64,000 nucleotides of DNA from Cricetomys ansorgei (GCA_026225945.1 JAMJFZ010004066.1:2091001-2155000); one strand, 5' to 3'. Shown: positions 38,001 to 43,579, numbered from the stretch's first letter. Notes: generated from the letters alone by a model not told the origin. Made by a program: numbers and translations.

Positions 38001-40018
38001 AACCTAGAACTAAAAGAAAAGTGATTTTTAAAAAATACAAAAAAGTAAACTGAAAAATCGAAAGAAAGTTTGGAGATGATACATCTATAAAGATAGATCA
38101 GTAAAGAGTGGGAGAGATGGCTCAGTGGTTAAGGGCTTACTATTCTAGCCAGGGACCTGGACTGACTTTCCTACACCCACATGGCTTCTCAGAAGCACCT
38201 TTAACTCCACTTCCTTCCAGGGCACTGGCGCCCTCTTCTGGCCGCCATAGGCACTGCATACATGTGGTGCGCATATGTACACTCAGACATCCATACACAT
38301 ACACATAAAATGGAAAATCTCTGTTTTTGTTTTTTAAGATCAATCAGTAGTTTCCAGTATAAAAAACAATCAGAAACCAATTGCAGACAGAGTCTGGGGG
38401 ATCTGTGGGATCGTAGAAATACGAGAAACTCAGAAGGAACAACATCAAGGTCACAGACTTCTTAAGTACTAAAATCGGAAACCCACCATGTCAGCCCACC
38501 GTGTCAGATGAGCTATCACCTGAACATAACGAGTCACAGCATAAACTTGAACGCATTCACGTGAAAACACATCAGAGGGCCCCCTTTTAAAAAAAAAAAA
38601 ATGCTACAGCAGCCAAAACAAAGCCAACACTCCTAAACGTAATGTTGAGCTTGTTATCAGGAAGAGGTACGACATTCTATACAAAGTTCCGAATTCCCAT
38701 TTTGAACCACAGTCAGTTGCACTGACTCTATGAGGCGTGGTAAATGGCTCTGAGGGTAAAGAAGCTTTTTTGCCACACCTGAAGAACCCACACTGTAGGA
38801 GGCAAACTGTGCTGAGCTCCACACACACCTCAGGACATGCATGTGCCCAAACACACACACACACACACACAAAGTAAGTAAGTATTTAGAAAAATAAAGA
38901 CTTTCAAAACACTTTCACACTCTATCCCAGGCTGATGTTGAGCCGAATATATATAGCCCAGGCTCTTATTGAATAACTATTGCCAGTCCTCTGGCTTGAG
39001 CTTTCCCATGCTGGCATTACAGGCGTATGCCGTCACGGGCCGGCCTTTACTATTGATGACCTCTGAGTCAGTAACAAAAAAAGAACTTGACAGGGCTAGA
39101 GAGATGCTCGGCAGTCAGAGTACTTGCCACATAAGCCTGCCGATCTGAGCTCGGTACACAGAATCCATGTAGAGGCAGGAGAGAACTGCTCCACAACGCT
39201 GTCTCCTGACCACCATGCCAACACGGTGGTGGCATGTGTACCCCCTGAACCCCACCCACATCTTACACACAATAATAACAATAAATAATAATTTTTAGAA
39301 ATACTGACAGAGAAAAATAGAAGAAACCAAGGATAGCAAAGAAAATTGCAGGGCTATCGAAATGGCTCCGTGGGCAATGAATGGCTGGCGTTCAATCCCC
39401 AGGCCCACACATGGAAGGGAAGAACAGACACCCCCCTTCCCCACCCAGTCAGTGTAATTAAAAAGACGAGAGAGAGAAAGAAAGGAAGCAAAGTGTAAAA
39501 CTCATACCTCAAAGTTTTCACTGACTTCCTGCATCATTTTCAACTTCGTCTCATCGGCTGTAAACGGGAGAAGAAACCGTCAGGTGACTGAAACTACCCA
39601 AAGGAGGCTTTAAATATCACTGGATTTAAGAATTGAAGAGAAGCAATCAGATCTTATCAGTCTGACTGTCACAGCCCGGAAGTGGCACGTTGCTAGGTCC
39701 CTACCACCAGTCACTCACACCCATTCTCCCAGACACACATGTGCATGCACAGACAAGGACACAGACACTCACAGGCACGCGCAAACATACGTTGTGCCTC
39801 TTTGGGGCTCCAGCAGTACTGCTCATCATTTTGCTTCTCCACAAGGTAGAGAGGGGGAGACCAAGGACAAACTGTAAAGTTGCTATTTATCCCAATGCGC
39901 CAAAGAGGATCAACTCACGCGTATTTACATCCGTGAGAGCTGCCACGAACTGAAGGTACTTCTTCATCAAAGTGGTTTGGTCAACCACCGTGGCCCCCTG
40001 GGTTGCAACAAATGCCAT
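2194..40018 (-). CDS. Trrap: Trrap, coding exons 2-31 (5' part of the gene, residues 1-1492)
   Basis: TRRAP (yeast Tra1 homologue) is a very large catalytically inactive PIKK-family protein of the nucleus. It is the activator-binding scaffold of the SAGA and TIP60/NuA4 acetyltransferase complexes and contacts c-Myc and E2F. Thirty exons were placed by matching the translated segments to the known protein and fixing GT-AG borders. All lengths and phases agree and sum to 4,476 nt = 1,492 codons without a stop. This part is the N-terminal alpha-solenoid (HEAT-type repeats), interrupted by a Pro/Ala-rich loop near residues 488-527. The FAT and pseudokinase regions lie off the left edge. The start ATG has A at -3 and G at +4. 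Small differences from the human protein as I recall it are S at residue 170 and G at residue 178. The frame is intact, so this is the functional gene and not a retrocopy. Confidence 0.97.
3098..3235 (-). repeat. B1 SINE
   Basis: Begins with a T tract and gagaaagggtctcactgcg and ends at tacctggcc, the reverse complement of the B1 layout. Confidence 0.75.
3332..3502 (-). CDS. Trrap: Trrap exon 30
   Basis: 171 nt, residues 1413-1469 ([18 protein letters not shown]... DKFCDQMM). Symmetric phase 0. The acceptor is TTCACTAG and the donor GTAAGCC. Confidence 0.95.
3739..3860 (-). CDS. Trrap: Trrap exon 29
   Basis: 122 nt, completes Asn1372 and encodes residues 1373-1412 ([18 protein letters not shown]... 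EACMRK). The acceptor is CCAAAG and the donor GTGAGTG. Confidence 0.95.
4045..4120 (+). repeat. B1 SINE fragment
   Basis: Carries ccttcaaggccagcctggtc and ccttgtctcaaaaaacag, the right half of B1. Confidence 0.75.
4508..4845 (+). repeat. Dispersed rodent repeat, copy 2
   Basis: Same order of segments as the 115-395 copy: gggagggcccagcc, ggtcctgggctgta, ctgaaataaatc, then aagttgcttttgg and the terminal catagcaacagaaa. Confidence 0.72.
4966..5150 (+). repeat. B2-type SINE
   Basis: tRNA-like head (agagagatgttcagtggctg), ggtcccagcacccatgtg, a B2 body and an A-rich tail near 5,140. Confidence 0.75.
5437..5533 (-). CDS. Trrap: Trrap exon 28
   Basis: 97 nt, residues 1340-1371 plus one base of Asn1372 ([18 protein letters not shown]... 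RIAAL). The acceptor is CTCTTGCAG and the donor GTGAGTT. Confidence 0.94.
5867..6150 (+). repeat. Diverged member of the same dispersed repeat family
   Basis: Older and weaker match (gaagccctaggcagcaccc, taaccaggaactgtgagctgg, ttaagttgctctctgccagtg). Assignment is by segment order and not by close identity. Confidence 0.5.
6320..6495 (-). repeat. B2/B3-type SINE fragment
   Basis: Reverse-oriented B2 body: tttatatgtatgaatgtttg, accacatgtaccgcatgtgt and acagttgtgagctgccatgt. Confidence 0.7.
6740..6901 (-). CDS. Trrap: Trrap exon 27
   Basis: 162 nt, residues 1286-1339 ([18 protein letters not shown]... KVFYTE). Symmetric phase 0. The donor is GTACGGG and the acceptor TTTTCCAG. Confidence 0.95.
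7327..7587 (-). CDS. Trrap: Trrap exon 26
   Basis: 261 nt, residues 1199-1285 ([18 protein letters not shown]... VIMEPHKE). Symmetric phase 0. The acceptor is CCTCCAG and the donor GTAAGA. Confidence 0.95.
8375..8572 (-). CDS. Trrap: Trrap exon 25
   Basis: 198 nt, residues 1133-1198 ([18 protein letters not shown]... MMDLTGE). Symmetric phase 0. It is separated from exon 24 by only about 105 bp of intron, the shortest intron in the window. Confidence 0.95.
8678..8895 (-). CDS. Trrap: Trrap exon 24
   Basis: 218 nt, completes Gly1060 and encodes residues 1061-1132 ([18 protein letters not shown]... IILGSKER). The acceptor is TTTCCAG-like and the donor GTAAGG. Confidence 0.95.
10188..10387 (-). 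CDS. Trrap: Trrap exon 23
   Basis: 200 nt, completes Asn993, residues 994-1059 and the start of Gly1060 ([18 protein letters not shown]... AVAQQC). The acceptor is CTTTCAG and the donor GTGAGT. The intron upstream of it carries the RPS12 pseudogene. Confidence 0.95.
10705..10915 (-). repeat. B2/B3-type SINE
   Basis: Reverse-oriented with tgttcatgcctacacgtatg-like body, gggttccagaaacagaaccc and ctcttaaccgctgggcta, the tRNA-like end. Confidence 0.65.
11176..11515 (+). pseudogene. Rps12-ps: RPS12 processed pseudogene
   Basis: The plus strand follows the coding order of ribosomal protein S12 mRNA. Matching blocks in order are gaggtgctgaagaccgccctc (here with one base lost), ggcctagcacgtggc, a long block around agccttacacaagcgccag and tttgtgtgctt, then aagttgg-gaggccctt, aacaagaa, gagaaaccctgtgaagtgg and ggatgtca. 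In translation [17 protein letters not shown] aligns to GLARGIREAAKALDKRQ of S12. A one-base deletion near 11,240, loss of roughly 30 nt after 11,365 and in-frame stops make it non-functional. It has no introns and lies antisense within Trrap intron 22. The 5' end and tail are too decayed to show target-site duplications. Confidence 0.8.
11809..11834. repeat. (GT)13 microsatellite
   Basis: Uninterrupted gt dinucleotides directly before a B1 element. Confidence 0.95.
11838..11985 (+). repeat. B1 SINE
   Basis: aatagtgggacacacctt, gagttccaggtctgtcaggg and agaccctgtctcc in B1 order. Confidence 0.75.
12435..12586 (-). CDS. Trrap: Trrap exon 22
   Basis: 152 nt, residues 943-992 plus two bases ([18 protein letters not shown]... 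QLLAHP). The acceptor is GTCCCAG and the donor GTACGTG. Confidence 0.95.
13669..13869 (-). CDS. Trrap: Trrap exon 21
   Basis: 201 nt, residues 876-942 ([18 protein letters not shown]... LQLPMEK). Symmetric phase 0, with donor GTGAGG. Reading through the donor gives 58 further in-frame codons before a stop. Confidence 0.95.
14137..14315 (+). repeat. B2 SINE
   Basis: gggctagagagacgcctcag, ttaagagcactggctgctc, tgatgccctcttctggc and an A-rich tail. A good B2 match. Confidence 0.85.
15691..15720. repeat. (CAG)7(CAA)3 microsatellite
   Basis: Seven perfect CAG units then CAA units in Trrap intron 20. Short and non-coding. In Trrap RNA it reads CTG. Confidence 0.95.
16125..16381 (-). CDS. Trrap: Trrap exon 20
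   Basis: 257 nt, completes Gly790 and encodes residues 791-875 ([18 protein letters not shown]... RAELMQ). The acceptor is TTCCCAG and the donor GTAAGTG. Confidence 0.95.
16909..17074 (-). CDS. Trrap: Trrap exon 19
   Basis: 166 nt, residues 735-789 plus one base ([18 protein letters not shown]... PNLLQ). The acceptor is CCCCCCAG and the donor GTGAGA. Confidence 0.95.
17312..17420 (-). repeat. B1 SINE fragment
   Basis: ttgagatggaggctcaccca and ggcaggattacaggc in reverse B1 order, diverged. Confidence 0.65.
17634..17825 (-). CDS. Trrap: Trrap exon 18
   Basis: 192 nt, residues 671-734 ([18 protein letters not shown]... ENEQMLK). Symmetric phase 0. The acceptor is GGACAG and the donor GTACC. 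Confidence 0.95.
18410..18604 (-). CDS. Trrap: Trrap exon 17
   Basis: 195 nt, residues 606-670 ([17 protein letters not shown]... KNYALQ). Symmetric phase 0. The acceptor is CCCTAG and the donor GTATAAG. Confidence 0.95.
19427..19524 (-). CDS. Trrap: Trrap exon 16
   Basis: 98 nt, completes Glu573 and encodes residues 574-605 ([18 protein letters not shown]... LDIYQ). The acceptor is CTTCTAG. The donor GTGTGG is weaker than its neighbours. Confidence 0.94.
19608..19974 (-). CDS. Trrap: Trrap exon 15 with the proline-rich loop
   Basis: 367 nt, the longest coding exon here, residues 451-572 plus one base. It opens [19 protein letters not shown] low-complexity Pro/Ala/Val/Thr segment runs from about 488 to 527 with a run of seven prolines (508-514), followed by a charged [11 protein letters not shown] stretch. 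The loop separates solenoid parts and is probably disordered. The GC-rich codons give a misleading Gly-rich open frame on the opposite strand. Confidence 0.95.
20665..20899 (-). CDS. Trrap: Trrap exon 14
   Basis: 235 nt, residues 372-450 ([18 protein letters not shown]... LMRMLE). The acceptor is TTCCTGCAG and the donor GTACC. The helical leucine spacing fits HEAT-type solenoid repeats. Confidence 0.95.
21101..21392 (-). repeat. Dispersed rodent repeat, copy 3 (inverted)
   Basis: Reads tttctgttgctgtgataaaa and ggtttgtttggcttacact, then gttgacaataactaaccagg. This is the reverse orientation of the copies at 115 and 4,508. Confidence 0.72.
21472..21612 (+). repeat. B1 SINE
   Basis: ccattaattccagcactcag, gaggcagaggcagg, tagcctggtctacagagtga and ctcaaaa tail. 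Confidence 0.85.
21943..22021 (-). CDS. Trrap: Trrap exon 13
   Basis: 79 nt, completes Gln346, residues 347-371 and the start of Arg372 ([18 protein letters not shown]). The acceptor is TTTCCTAG and the donor GTACAGC. Confidence 0.94.
22226..22470 (+). repeat. B2-type SINE
   Basis: ggctggagagatggctcagc start, internal changes, then acaattaataaaataaacc tail. Immediately followed by a second B2. Confidence 0.75.
22482..22720 (+). repeat. B2 SINE
   Basis: gggctagagagttggctcag, gagcactggctgctcttcca, catccacatggcagctcaca and a long A-rich tail. Confidence 0.88.
22850..22988 (-). CDS. Trrap: Trrap exon 12
   Basis: 139 nt, residues 300-345 plus one base ([18 protein letters not shown]... TTELRN). 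The acceptor is TGGCAG and the donor GTAAGG. Confidence 0.95.
23284..23492 (+). repeat. B2 SINE
   Basis: ggggctagaaagatggctca, gagcacttgctcttcttcca, ccaacgccctcttctggcc, with an aataaataaa tail. Confidence 0.88.
23496..23622 (+). repeat. B1 SINE
   Basis: cttttaatcccagcactcag, ggcggatctctgtgagacca and ccttgtctcaaaa, directly after the B2 at 23,284. Confidence 0.85.
24050..24192 (+). repeat. B1-like SINE
   Basis: aaggcagaggcaggaggatc, gtccagcctggttacc and cacatctcaagaag tail. Diverged. Confidence 0.65.
24440..24715 (+). mobile_element. Ancient L1 3' end fragment
   Basis: tataaatatgactccattta, gtttgccaggaactgg and the following segments match the layout of old mammalian L1 3' UTRs. There is no coding capacity. 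Confidence 0.5.
25017..25200. repeat. Compound CA microsatellite
   Basis: Three CA blocks (about 25,018-25,050, 25,075-25,106 and 25,146-25,199) separated by two copies of a tctaagcccatacat-like spacer, ending about 60 bp from the Trrap exon 11 donor. The spacing units look like a local duplication. Confidence 0.92.
25258..25354 (-). CDS. Trrap: Trrap exon 11
   Basis: 97 nt, completes Arg267 and encodes residues 268-299 ([17 protein letters not shown]... RIYQ). The donor is GTAAGTTTG. A compound CA microsatellite starts about 60 bp into the following intron. Confidence 0.95.
25512..25722 (+). repeat. B2 SINE
   Basis: gggcactggagagatggctc, gttaagagcacttgctgttc, ccaatgccctcttttggcc, with an A-rich tail. 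Confidence 0.85.
26495..26583 (-). CDS. Trrap: Trrap exon 10
   Basis: 89 nt, residues 238-266 plus two bases of Arg267 ([16 protein letters not shown]... SAQA). The acceptor is CCCCTCAG and the donor GTAAGCC. Confidence 0.95.
26773..26850 (-). CDS. Trrap: Trrap exon 9
   Basis: 78 nt, residues 212-237 ([18 protein letters not shown]... MYQ). The acceptor is CTCACAG and the donor GTACGTG. Symmetric phase 0. Confidence 0.95.
27080..27470 (-). repeat. Cluster of reverse B1 fragments
   Basis: Three partial reverse B1 units in a row, recognisable by gtagcccaagctggccttga, gagacagggtttcattatgt and ctgcctgggagtgatggtg. Confidence 0.65.
28492..28617 (-). CDS. Trrap: Trrap exon 8
   Basis: 126 nt, residues 170-211, from [15 protein letters not shown] to EREDSETRT. 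Compared with human from memory, residue 170 is S instead of N and residue 178 is G instead of V. Symmetric phase 0, with donor GTACGT. Confidence 0.95.
28786..28842 (-). CDS. Trrap: Trrap exon 7
   Basis: 57 nt, the shortest phase-0 coding exon here, encoding residues 151-169 ([19 protein letters not shown]). The acceptor is TTTTTTAG and the donor GTATG. Confidence 0.95.
29092..29143 (+). repeat. G-rich purine tract with G-quadruplex potential
   Basis: GGA repeats passing into G5-G6 runs separated by single A. Four or more G-runs within about 40 bp on the plus strand, which is the template strand for Trrap. It lies in intron 6. Confidence 0.9.
29191..29385 (+). repeat. B2 SINE
   Basis: gggttggagagatggctcag, gagagcactggctcc, ggattcccagaatccacata. 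Confidence 0.8.
30012..30151 (+). repeat. B3-type SINE
   Basis: gggacagcaagatggctcag and ttccagggacccatgtgata head, followed by a CA microsatellite. Confidence 0.7.
30152..30197. repeat. (CA)n microsatellite
   Basis: About 23 uninterrupted CA units, followed by an (AAAT)n stretch and then the exon 6 donor at about 30,233. Confidence 0.95.
30234..30317 (-). CDS. Trrap: Trrap exon 6
   Basis: 84 nt, residues 123-150 ([14 protein letters not shown]... to ITQE). The donor is GTAAGT and the acceptor TTTAAAG. Symmetric phase 0. A CA repeat and a B3-type SINE lie just beyond the donor. Confidence 0.95.
30393..30545 (+). repeat. B1 SINE
   Basis: gggtggtggtggcgcatgcc, ggccagcctggtctacagga and accctgtctcaaaaaacaaa. 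Well preserved. Confidence 0.88.
31157..31498. mobile_element. Tigger/MER2-like DNA transposon fossil
   Basis: The left end caggttgcccacccccgatc and the right end taagggatgctcaacc are inverted relatives of the Tigger/MER2 terminal sequence (CAGGTTGAGTATCCCTTATCC). The left end is flanked by the expected TA. It is non-coding and about 340 bp long, in Trrap intron 5. Confidence 0.65.
31785..32040 (+). repeat. Two B1 SINEs in tandem
   Basis: Units at about 31,785-31,892 and 31,900-32,040, each with a right half (ccagggctacaaagtgaaac, then gggctacactgtgagaccct). Confidence 0.75.
32276..32380 (-). CDS. Trrap: Trrap exon 5
   Basis: 105 nt, residues 88-122, beginning [18 protein letters not shown]. 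Symmetric phase 0. The donor GTAATG is slightly off consensus, and reading through it gives an open frame for about 30 more codons. Confidence 0.95.
32632..32834 (+). repeat. B1 SINE with GAAG/CAAG tail repeat
   Basis: B1 with ggccagcctggtccacagag and aaccctgtctcaaaaaactg. The A-rich tail grew into (GAAG)n then (CAAG)n between 32,775 and 32,834. Confidence 0.85.
32868..33082 (+). repeat. B2 SINE with CA tail
   Basis: ggggctggagagatggcttg head and a terminal CA run at 33,043-33,074. Confidence 0.82.
33102..33295 (+). repeat. B2 SINE
   Basis: tgggctagagagattgctta, ggccactcttccagaggacc, cagcgcctcctcctggcctc. Confidence 0.85.
33735..33900 (-). repeat. B3-type SINE
   Basis: Reverse-oriented and ending cgctgagtcatctctccagc, the complement of the tRNA-like head. 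Confidence 0.78.
34234..34344 (-). CDS. Trrap: Trrap exon 4
   Basis: 111 nt, residues 51-87, starting [14 protein letters not shown] and ending QEKPAQ. The donor is GTAATC. Both ends are phase 0, so skipping this exon would keep the frame. It is preceded by a 5.2-kb intron rich in repeats. Confidence 0.95.
34475..34650 (-). repeat. B3-type SINE
   Basis: Reverse-oriented body (gcactggatcccttggaact) with ttaaccactgagacatcgc at the end. Confidence 0.7.
34775..35007 (+). repeat. B2 SINE and GACA/CA microsatellite
   Basis: gtttggttcccagcacccac and aactgcctgtaactccagtt, then (GACA)n from 34,936 and (CA)n to 35,007. Confidence 0.82.
35018..35098 (+). repeat. ID-like SINE
   Basis: gagcacttgcctagcaggcc and gttctgggttcaattcccag match the BC1/ID consensus, including its pol III B box. 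Confidence 0.75.
35115..35515 (+). mobile_element. Ancient L1 3' fragment
   Basis: Segments gaatggaagcaaccaaagtg, acagtggaatactaatctca and ttaaaaagaatgtgatcctg follow the end of L1 ORF2 and its 3' UTR as known from old mammalian L1. There is no open frame. Confidence 0.7.
35520..35662 (+). repeat. B1 SINE
   Basis: gcctttaatctcagcacttg, gaggccaacctggtctacaa and ccctgtctcgaaaaacc. Well preserved. Confidence 0.88.
36045..36380 (+). repeat. Two B1-like SINEs
   Basis: Fragments at about 36,045-36,140 (gaggccgaggcaggaggacc) and 36,238-36,380 (cctttaatcctagcactgga). Confidence 0.72.
36420..37335 (+). other. Unassigned unique block ending in AATAAA
   Basis: About 900 bp in Trrap intron 3 that is not SINE or simple repeat. 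The plus strand carries open stretches (for example 36,603-37,049) interrupted by stops upstream, and a polyadenylation-type hexamer at about 37,320. It could be a decayed retrocopy or 3' UTR piece, but I do not recognise the parent and claim no gene. Confidence 0.35.
37755..37908 (+). repeat. B1 SINE
   Basis: gccgggaggtggtggtacac, cagcacttgggaggcagagg and gcctggtctacagagcaagt. One of the least diverged B1 copies here. Confidence 0.9.
38108..38312 (+). repeat. B2 SINE
   Basis: gtgggagagatggctcagtg, ctggcgccctcttctggccg and an acacataaaatgg tail. Confidence 0.85.
39508..39557 (-). CDS. Trrap: Trrap exon 3
   Basis: 50 nt, residues 34-50 ([17 protein letters not shown]). The acceptor is TTTACAG and the donor GTATGAG. 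The split proline codon with exon 2 is restored exactly, and the exon ends in phase 0. Confidence 0.95.
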
Positions 40019-40048
40019 CTTTCTTCTGAGTTTGTTTCTTTCTCAGAA
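39919..40048 (-). CDS. Trrap: Trrap exon 2 (start codon exon)
   Basis: The coding part is 40,018-39,919 (100 nt, residues 1-33 plus one base) and begins [14 protein letters not shown]. The start context is AAGATGG, strong by Kozak rules. The donor is GTGAGT. The acceptor AG at 40,049-40,050 gives about 30 nt of 5' UTR in this exon. Confidence 0.95.
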
Positions 40049-40174
40049 CTAAAGTACCAAGCCCATGAGTTCACCCAACCTGTGCAAAGAAACATCCATT
40101 AGTAGCTTTCGAGGACACAGGCTTATAACCTGCTAAAGATTTCACCTAAGTACCTTCTAAAATTACGTTCATTT

Positions 40175-40310
40175 CTTTCTTCTGGAGGGGGGGAGACCCA
40201 TGTGCCCTGACAGGTGTGTGGAGGTCAGAGGAATCGCACAGAGGTCCAGGGAGCAGAACTCAGGCCATCATGATTGGTGCCAGGAACTTTTACCTGCTGA
40301 GCCATCTCAT
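40175..40310 (-). repeat. B3-type SINE fragment
   Basis: Reverse-oriented (gcagaactcaggccatcatg, ctgctgagccatctcatgcc). Confidence 0.65.
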
Positions 40311-40544
40311 GCCTGTCCCTTATATGATCCCTATATGATTTACAGCCATCCAGATCACAACACTGTTCTCTGTGGGTTGTTTCTGTTGGTTTTAGACATA
40401 GTGTTTTAACATATAAAGTTTACCCAGATCCACTGTTTAAACATCATTTTTCAACATGGGTTTCTTTCCTATTATATATCCTTCTTTCCCCAAGCCAAGA
40501 GTTGGCAAACATTTTGTACAAAGAGCTGTGGAGAACGAAGGGCG

Positions 40545-40700
40545 AGCTGGGGCTGTAGCTCGTCAGAGAGAGGGTTTGTCTAGCCTATTTATGAAGCTCT
40601 GGGTTTGATCCCCAGCACTGCATAAACCAGAGGTGGTAATCCCAGCACTTGAGGGGTACAGGGAGGAGCCTGGGATACATGAGACACTATCTCCTAAGTG
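40545..40700 (+). repeat. ID-like SINE joined to a B1 fragment
   Basis: gggctgtagctcgtcagaga and ctgggtttgatccccagcac head, then a short B1-like middle (ggtaatcccagcacttgagg). Confidence 0.65.
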
Positions 40701-40934
40701 GGGATGGTGGGAGCCAGCCAGTAAATATTTTAGTCTTTGTAGCTATGCAGTGTCTACCATAGCGACCCGGTTCTGCTGTAGTCAGGAAGGAGTCATAAAC
40801 ACGTAAATGAATGACAACAGCTGGGTTCAATCAAACTCTTCATGGATGCCGAAGTGTGAATTTTGTATAATTTGAGCTCATCATGAAACACTATTCTTCA
40901 GTACGCCCCCAACCACTTAAAAAAATAAAATAAA

Positions 40935-41208
40935 AACAGCTGGGTGGGCATGGTGGCAAATGCTTTTAATCCCAGCACTCAGGAGACAGGGGCCAGCCTG
41001 GTCTACATACTGAGTTCCAGGCTAGTCAGGGCTATACAAGACCCTGTCCCAAAAGAAAATACACAGCAGGCGGTGGTGGGACACGCCTTTAATACCCACA
41101 CTCAGAAGGCAGATCTATGAGTTCAAGGCCAGCCTGGTCTACAGAGTGAGTTCCAAGACAGCAGCCAGGGCTACACAGAGAAACCCTGTCTCGAAAAACA
41201 ACAACAAA
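40935..41208 (+). repeat. Two B1 SINEs
   Basis: Copies at about 40,935-41,052 and 41,065-41,208. The second is well preserved (gcaggcggtggtgggacacg, gaaaccctgtctcgaaaaac). Confidence 0.85.
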
Positions 41209-41399
41209 CAGAAAAGAAAATACACACCGTGGTAAAGCCCTTGCCCTGGGTTTTATCCCCAATATTTATAAATATGTAAATAAAGAAGTCAGCCATTCTC
41301 CTGAGCACTATCTCAAAGACTGTGGGAGAGCCCAGGAAGCTGTGGATTTTATCTGCAGCTGAGGCACAAAACACACTCAAAGAATGCTTCTTTTTACTA

Positions 41400-41575
41400 T
41401 TACATTTACTTACTGGGGTGGAGGGAGGAGTGTGCCACTCTGCACATGAGACAGTCAAGGGACAACCTGTGGAAGTCCATACCTTCCGTCCACCATATTG
41501 GTGTCAGGGATTTAACTCGGGTTGTCCAGCTCCGCAGCAAGCACTTTTACCTAATGAACCACCTCACTGGCCCCA
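41400..41575 (-). repeat. B3-type SINE fragment
   Basis: Reverse-oriented with cttttacctaatgaaccacc at the tRNA-like end. Confidence 0.6.
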
Positions 41576-42231
41576 AAGAATGCTTTAAAAGCACCTCACT
41601 GAGTTGCAAACAGGCTGTTGACCCCCACCCCCCAGCTCATAATGTAAAGGTGCTTGCTGGCAAGCCTGGAAACCTGACTAGATACCCCAGACCCACAGGG
41701 AAGGAGAGAACTGACTCCCAGTAGTCATCTCTAACTTCCACAGGCATGTCCACACACACAAACAAATAGATGAATGTTGAAAAAGAAAGAAAAAAACTGA
41801 TGCCTGCCTTTAATCCCAGCACTCAGAGGTGGATCTCTGTGAGTTCCAGAACAGCCAGGCCTATGTAGTACCAGAAAGGCAACGAAAGAGAGGAGAAAGA
41901 AAAAAAAAAAAAAAGAGTCCAAAGCAAAAATACTATCAAGCTTGCTACTATGACTTGGCCAACTCTTGCCTTTCTTATCACAGTCTGTCCTCCAAAAGCT
42001 GGAGGCCCCCATACCCACCGCCTGCTAACCAGACTCAGGGTCACAGCCTTCTTCACAACAGACCAGGAGCCCTAGTCCTGCCCAAACTTTTTATCTAACT
42101 TTTCTGTGGTGGAGGTGGTTTCCAGATAAGGAGTCACGTAGCTTGGGTAGGAGGAGTTGGCTGGAGTAAGGATGGCCTTGATTCCTGATCCCCCAGCCCC
42201 CCACCCCTAACAGGCCTGAATACCACCGCCC

Positions 42232-42320
42232 CAGGTTTAGGAGGTGCCAGAGAATCGAACCCTTGTCTTTGGTGTGCTAGGCGGGCACTCTACTCACTGA
42301 GCTATAGCCCCAACATCTGC
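42232..42320 (-). repeat. ID-like SINE
   Basis: Reverse-oriented: gaatcgaacccttgtctttg and ctactcactgagctatagcc are complements of the ID/BC1 B and A box regions. Confidence 0.72.
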
Positions 42321-42637
42321 GCCAACTTTTGCGACACTTAGTCCCCTTTTTATATGCCACTCATTAAATGTGCCACTTCCAAGCCCCCACCCAAGCCTCC
42401 CAGCGGCCTAGTCTAGCTTCCCCCTGGGCCATGATCCTGGCAGAGGGAGACCCCATTCCGCCTGTGGATTCTGGAAGGAGGTTAAGAGCTTTCCGGGAGA
42501 ATACGGGCTCAGGCCTGGATGCCCACGAGCCCACGGAGTCCCCACCCAGGTAAGGAAAGGCAAACGGCCCCAGAGCCCGCCGTCCTCCATCGGGTCAGCC
42601 CCGCCCACGACGCGCGGCGGACTTGACATTGCGCCGC

Positions 42638-42658
42638 CACGCCGCCAGGGGGCGCTGT
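42638..42658 (+). promoter_or_regulatory. CTCF-like binding motif
   Basis: The bases gccgccagggggcgctg at 42,641-42,657 match the CTCF core consensus (CCASYAGRKGGCRSY) at essentially every informative position. The site lies at the edge of the CpG island inside Trrap intron 1, on the side away from Tmem130. Occupancy is inferred, the motif match is directly seen. Confidence 0.75.
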
Positions 42659-43146
42659 AGCCGCCGCTACCTTCACTCTCAGCGTCTGGCCCGAAGAGCC
42701 AGGAGCCTGCGTGGAGGCCCGCAGATGCCAGGGTGGCTTTGGTGGGGCGCCGCAGCCCCCGCTACTCCTCACTCAATCCCTTCCCGTCGCAAACGGCCTT
42801 CGGGTTCCCTCCTTTTGTCGCCAGTCCTTCCCGGGACTCTCAGCGACCGTCCCCCAGCAGGCCTCTGAGCTACGGCGAGAGCCGAGGGCCAATCTCCGCA
42901 GCCGCTAGCATTGCGCGTCCCTCCGTCCACTCCAGCGCAGCCCTGCGCCGCGGAGGACTAAGCATCGCGGTGAGGCAGATCCAGCCAGGGAGGGCTCCCG
43001 TGGGCCCTGAGGGACCTCGGCGGAGCTGGGACAGCCTTCTCCAGCCCTCCAGGGAGCCGTGGCACTGCACCGACCTCAACCCCACGCCTGAGACCCGCGC
43101 GCGCGTGCATCTCCCGGGGCCGTTCGCCCGCCCGCCCCGCGCTTAC

Positions 43147-43345
43147 CGAGACCCGCCGGCTGGCCTCCCGCATCCGGGCCCAAGTCTCCGAGAACTCTGG
43201 CCGCCGCCGATCCTGCTGCTCCGCGCTCAGTCCCGCCCCTGCTTAAAGCCGCGGCGTCCGCCCACCGAGAACTAAGCCCGGGCGCACCGCCCCCAAGTGG
43301 GTGCGGCCTGGGCGGGCGGCGGGGCAGGGAGGGGCGTCTGCCGCC
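43147..43345 (-). promoter_or_regulatory. Trrap: Trrap non-coding exon 1 and core promoter
   Basis: Reading the minus strand, a consensus donor (exon ending TCG, then GTAAGC) sits at 43,147/43,146, upstream of the coding exons and inside a CpG island. The exon probably extends to about 43,220-43,260. Beyond it are GC boxes (cccgcccc at 43,232, ccgccccc near 43,288, gggcggg near 43,311) and no convincing TATA box at the expected distance, which fits a housekeeping CpG promoter. The exact transcription start is inferred and cannot be read from sequence. Confidence 0.72.
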
Positions 43346-43579
43346 TGGGTGGGCGCTCTGTCCTTTTAAATCATCGCCTCGGGGTGACCTAGCTACCGAG
43401 CACCCTGGCCTGGAGGAATGGGGACTGCAGCTGCTTCAAAACTCATGCCCTCCCCCCATGTCTCTTTACCTCGCAGGAGCCAGGGTGATGGACACCCGAA
43501 ATACCTCTCCAGTTGGTCCACTGACTGAGTGTGTGTGTGGCCTTCAGGGCAGGACTTCCTTCCCTGAGATCTCTCCACC

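Larger units (their letters stand above)
42590..43345. promoter_or_regulatory. CpG island at the Trrap 5' end
   Basis: This stretch is GC-rich with frequent CG dinucleotides, in sharp contrast to the CpG-poor introns around it. It covers the presumed Trrap first exon, promoter and the start of intron 1. Long open frames on both strands here (for example 42,733-43,275 plus) are by-products of GC richness. Confidence 0.85.

Noticed and set aside
42733..43275. 180-codon plus-strand open frame over the Trrap CpG island
   Set aside because: GC-rich DNA with few stop codons, overlapping the Trrap exon 1 on the other strand. No domain or codon pattern supports a protein.
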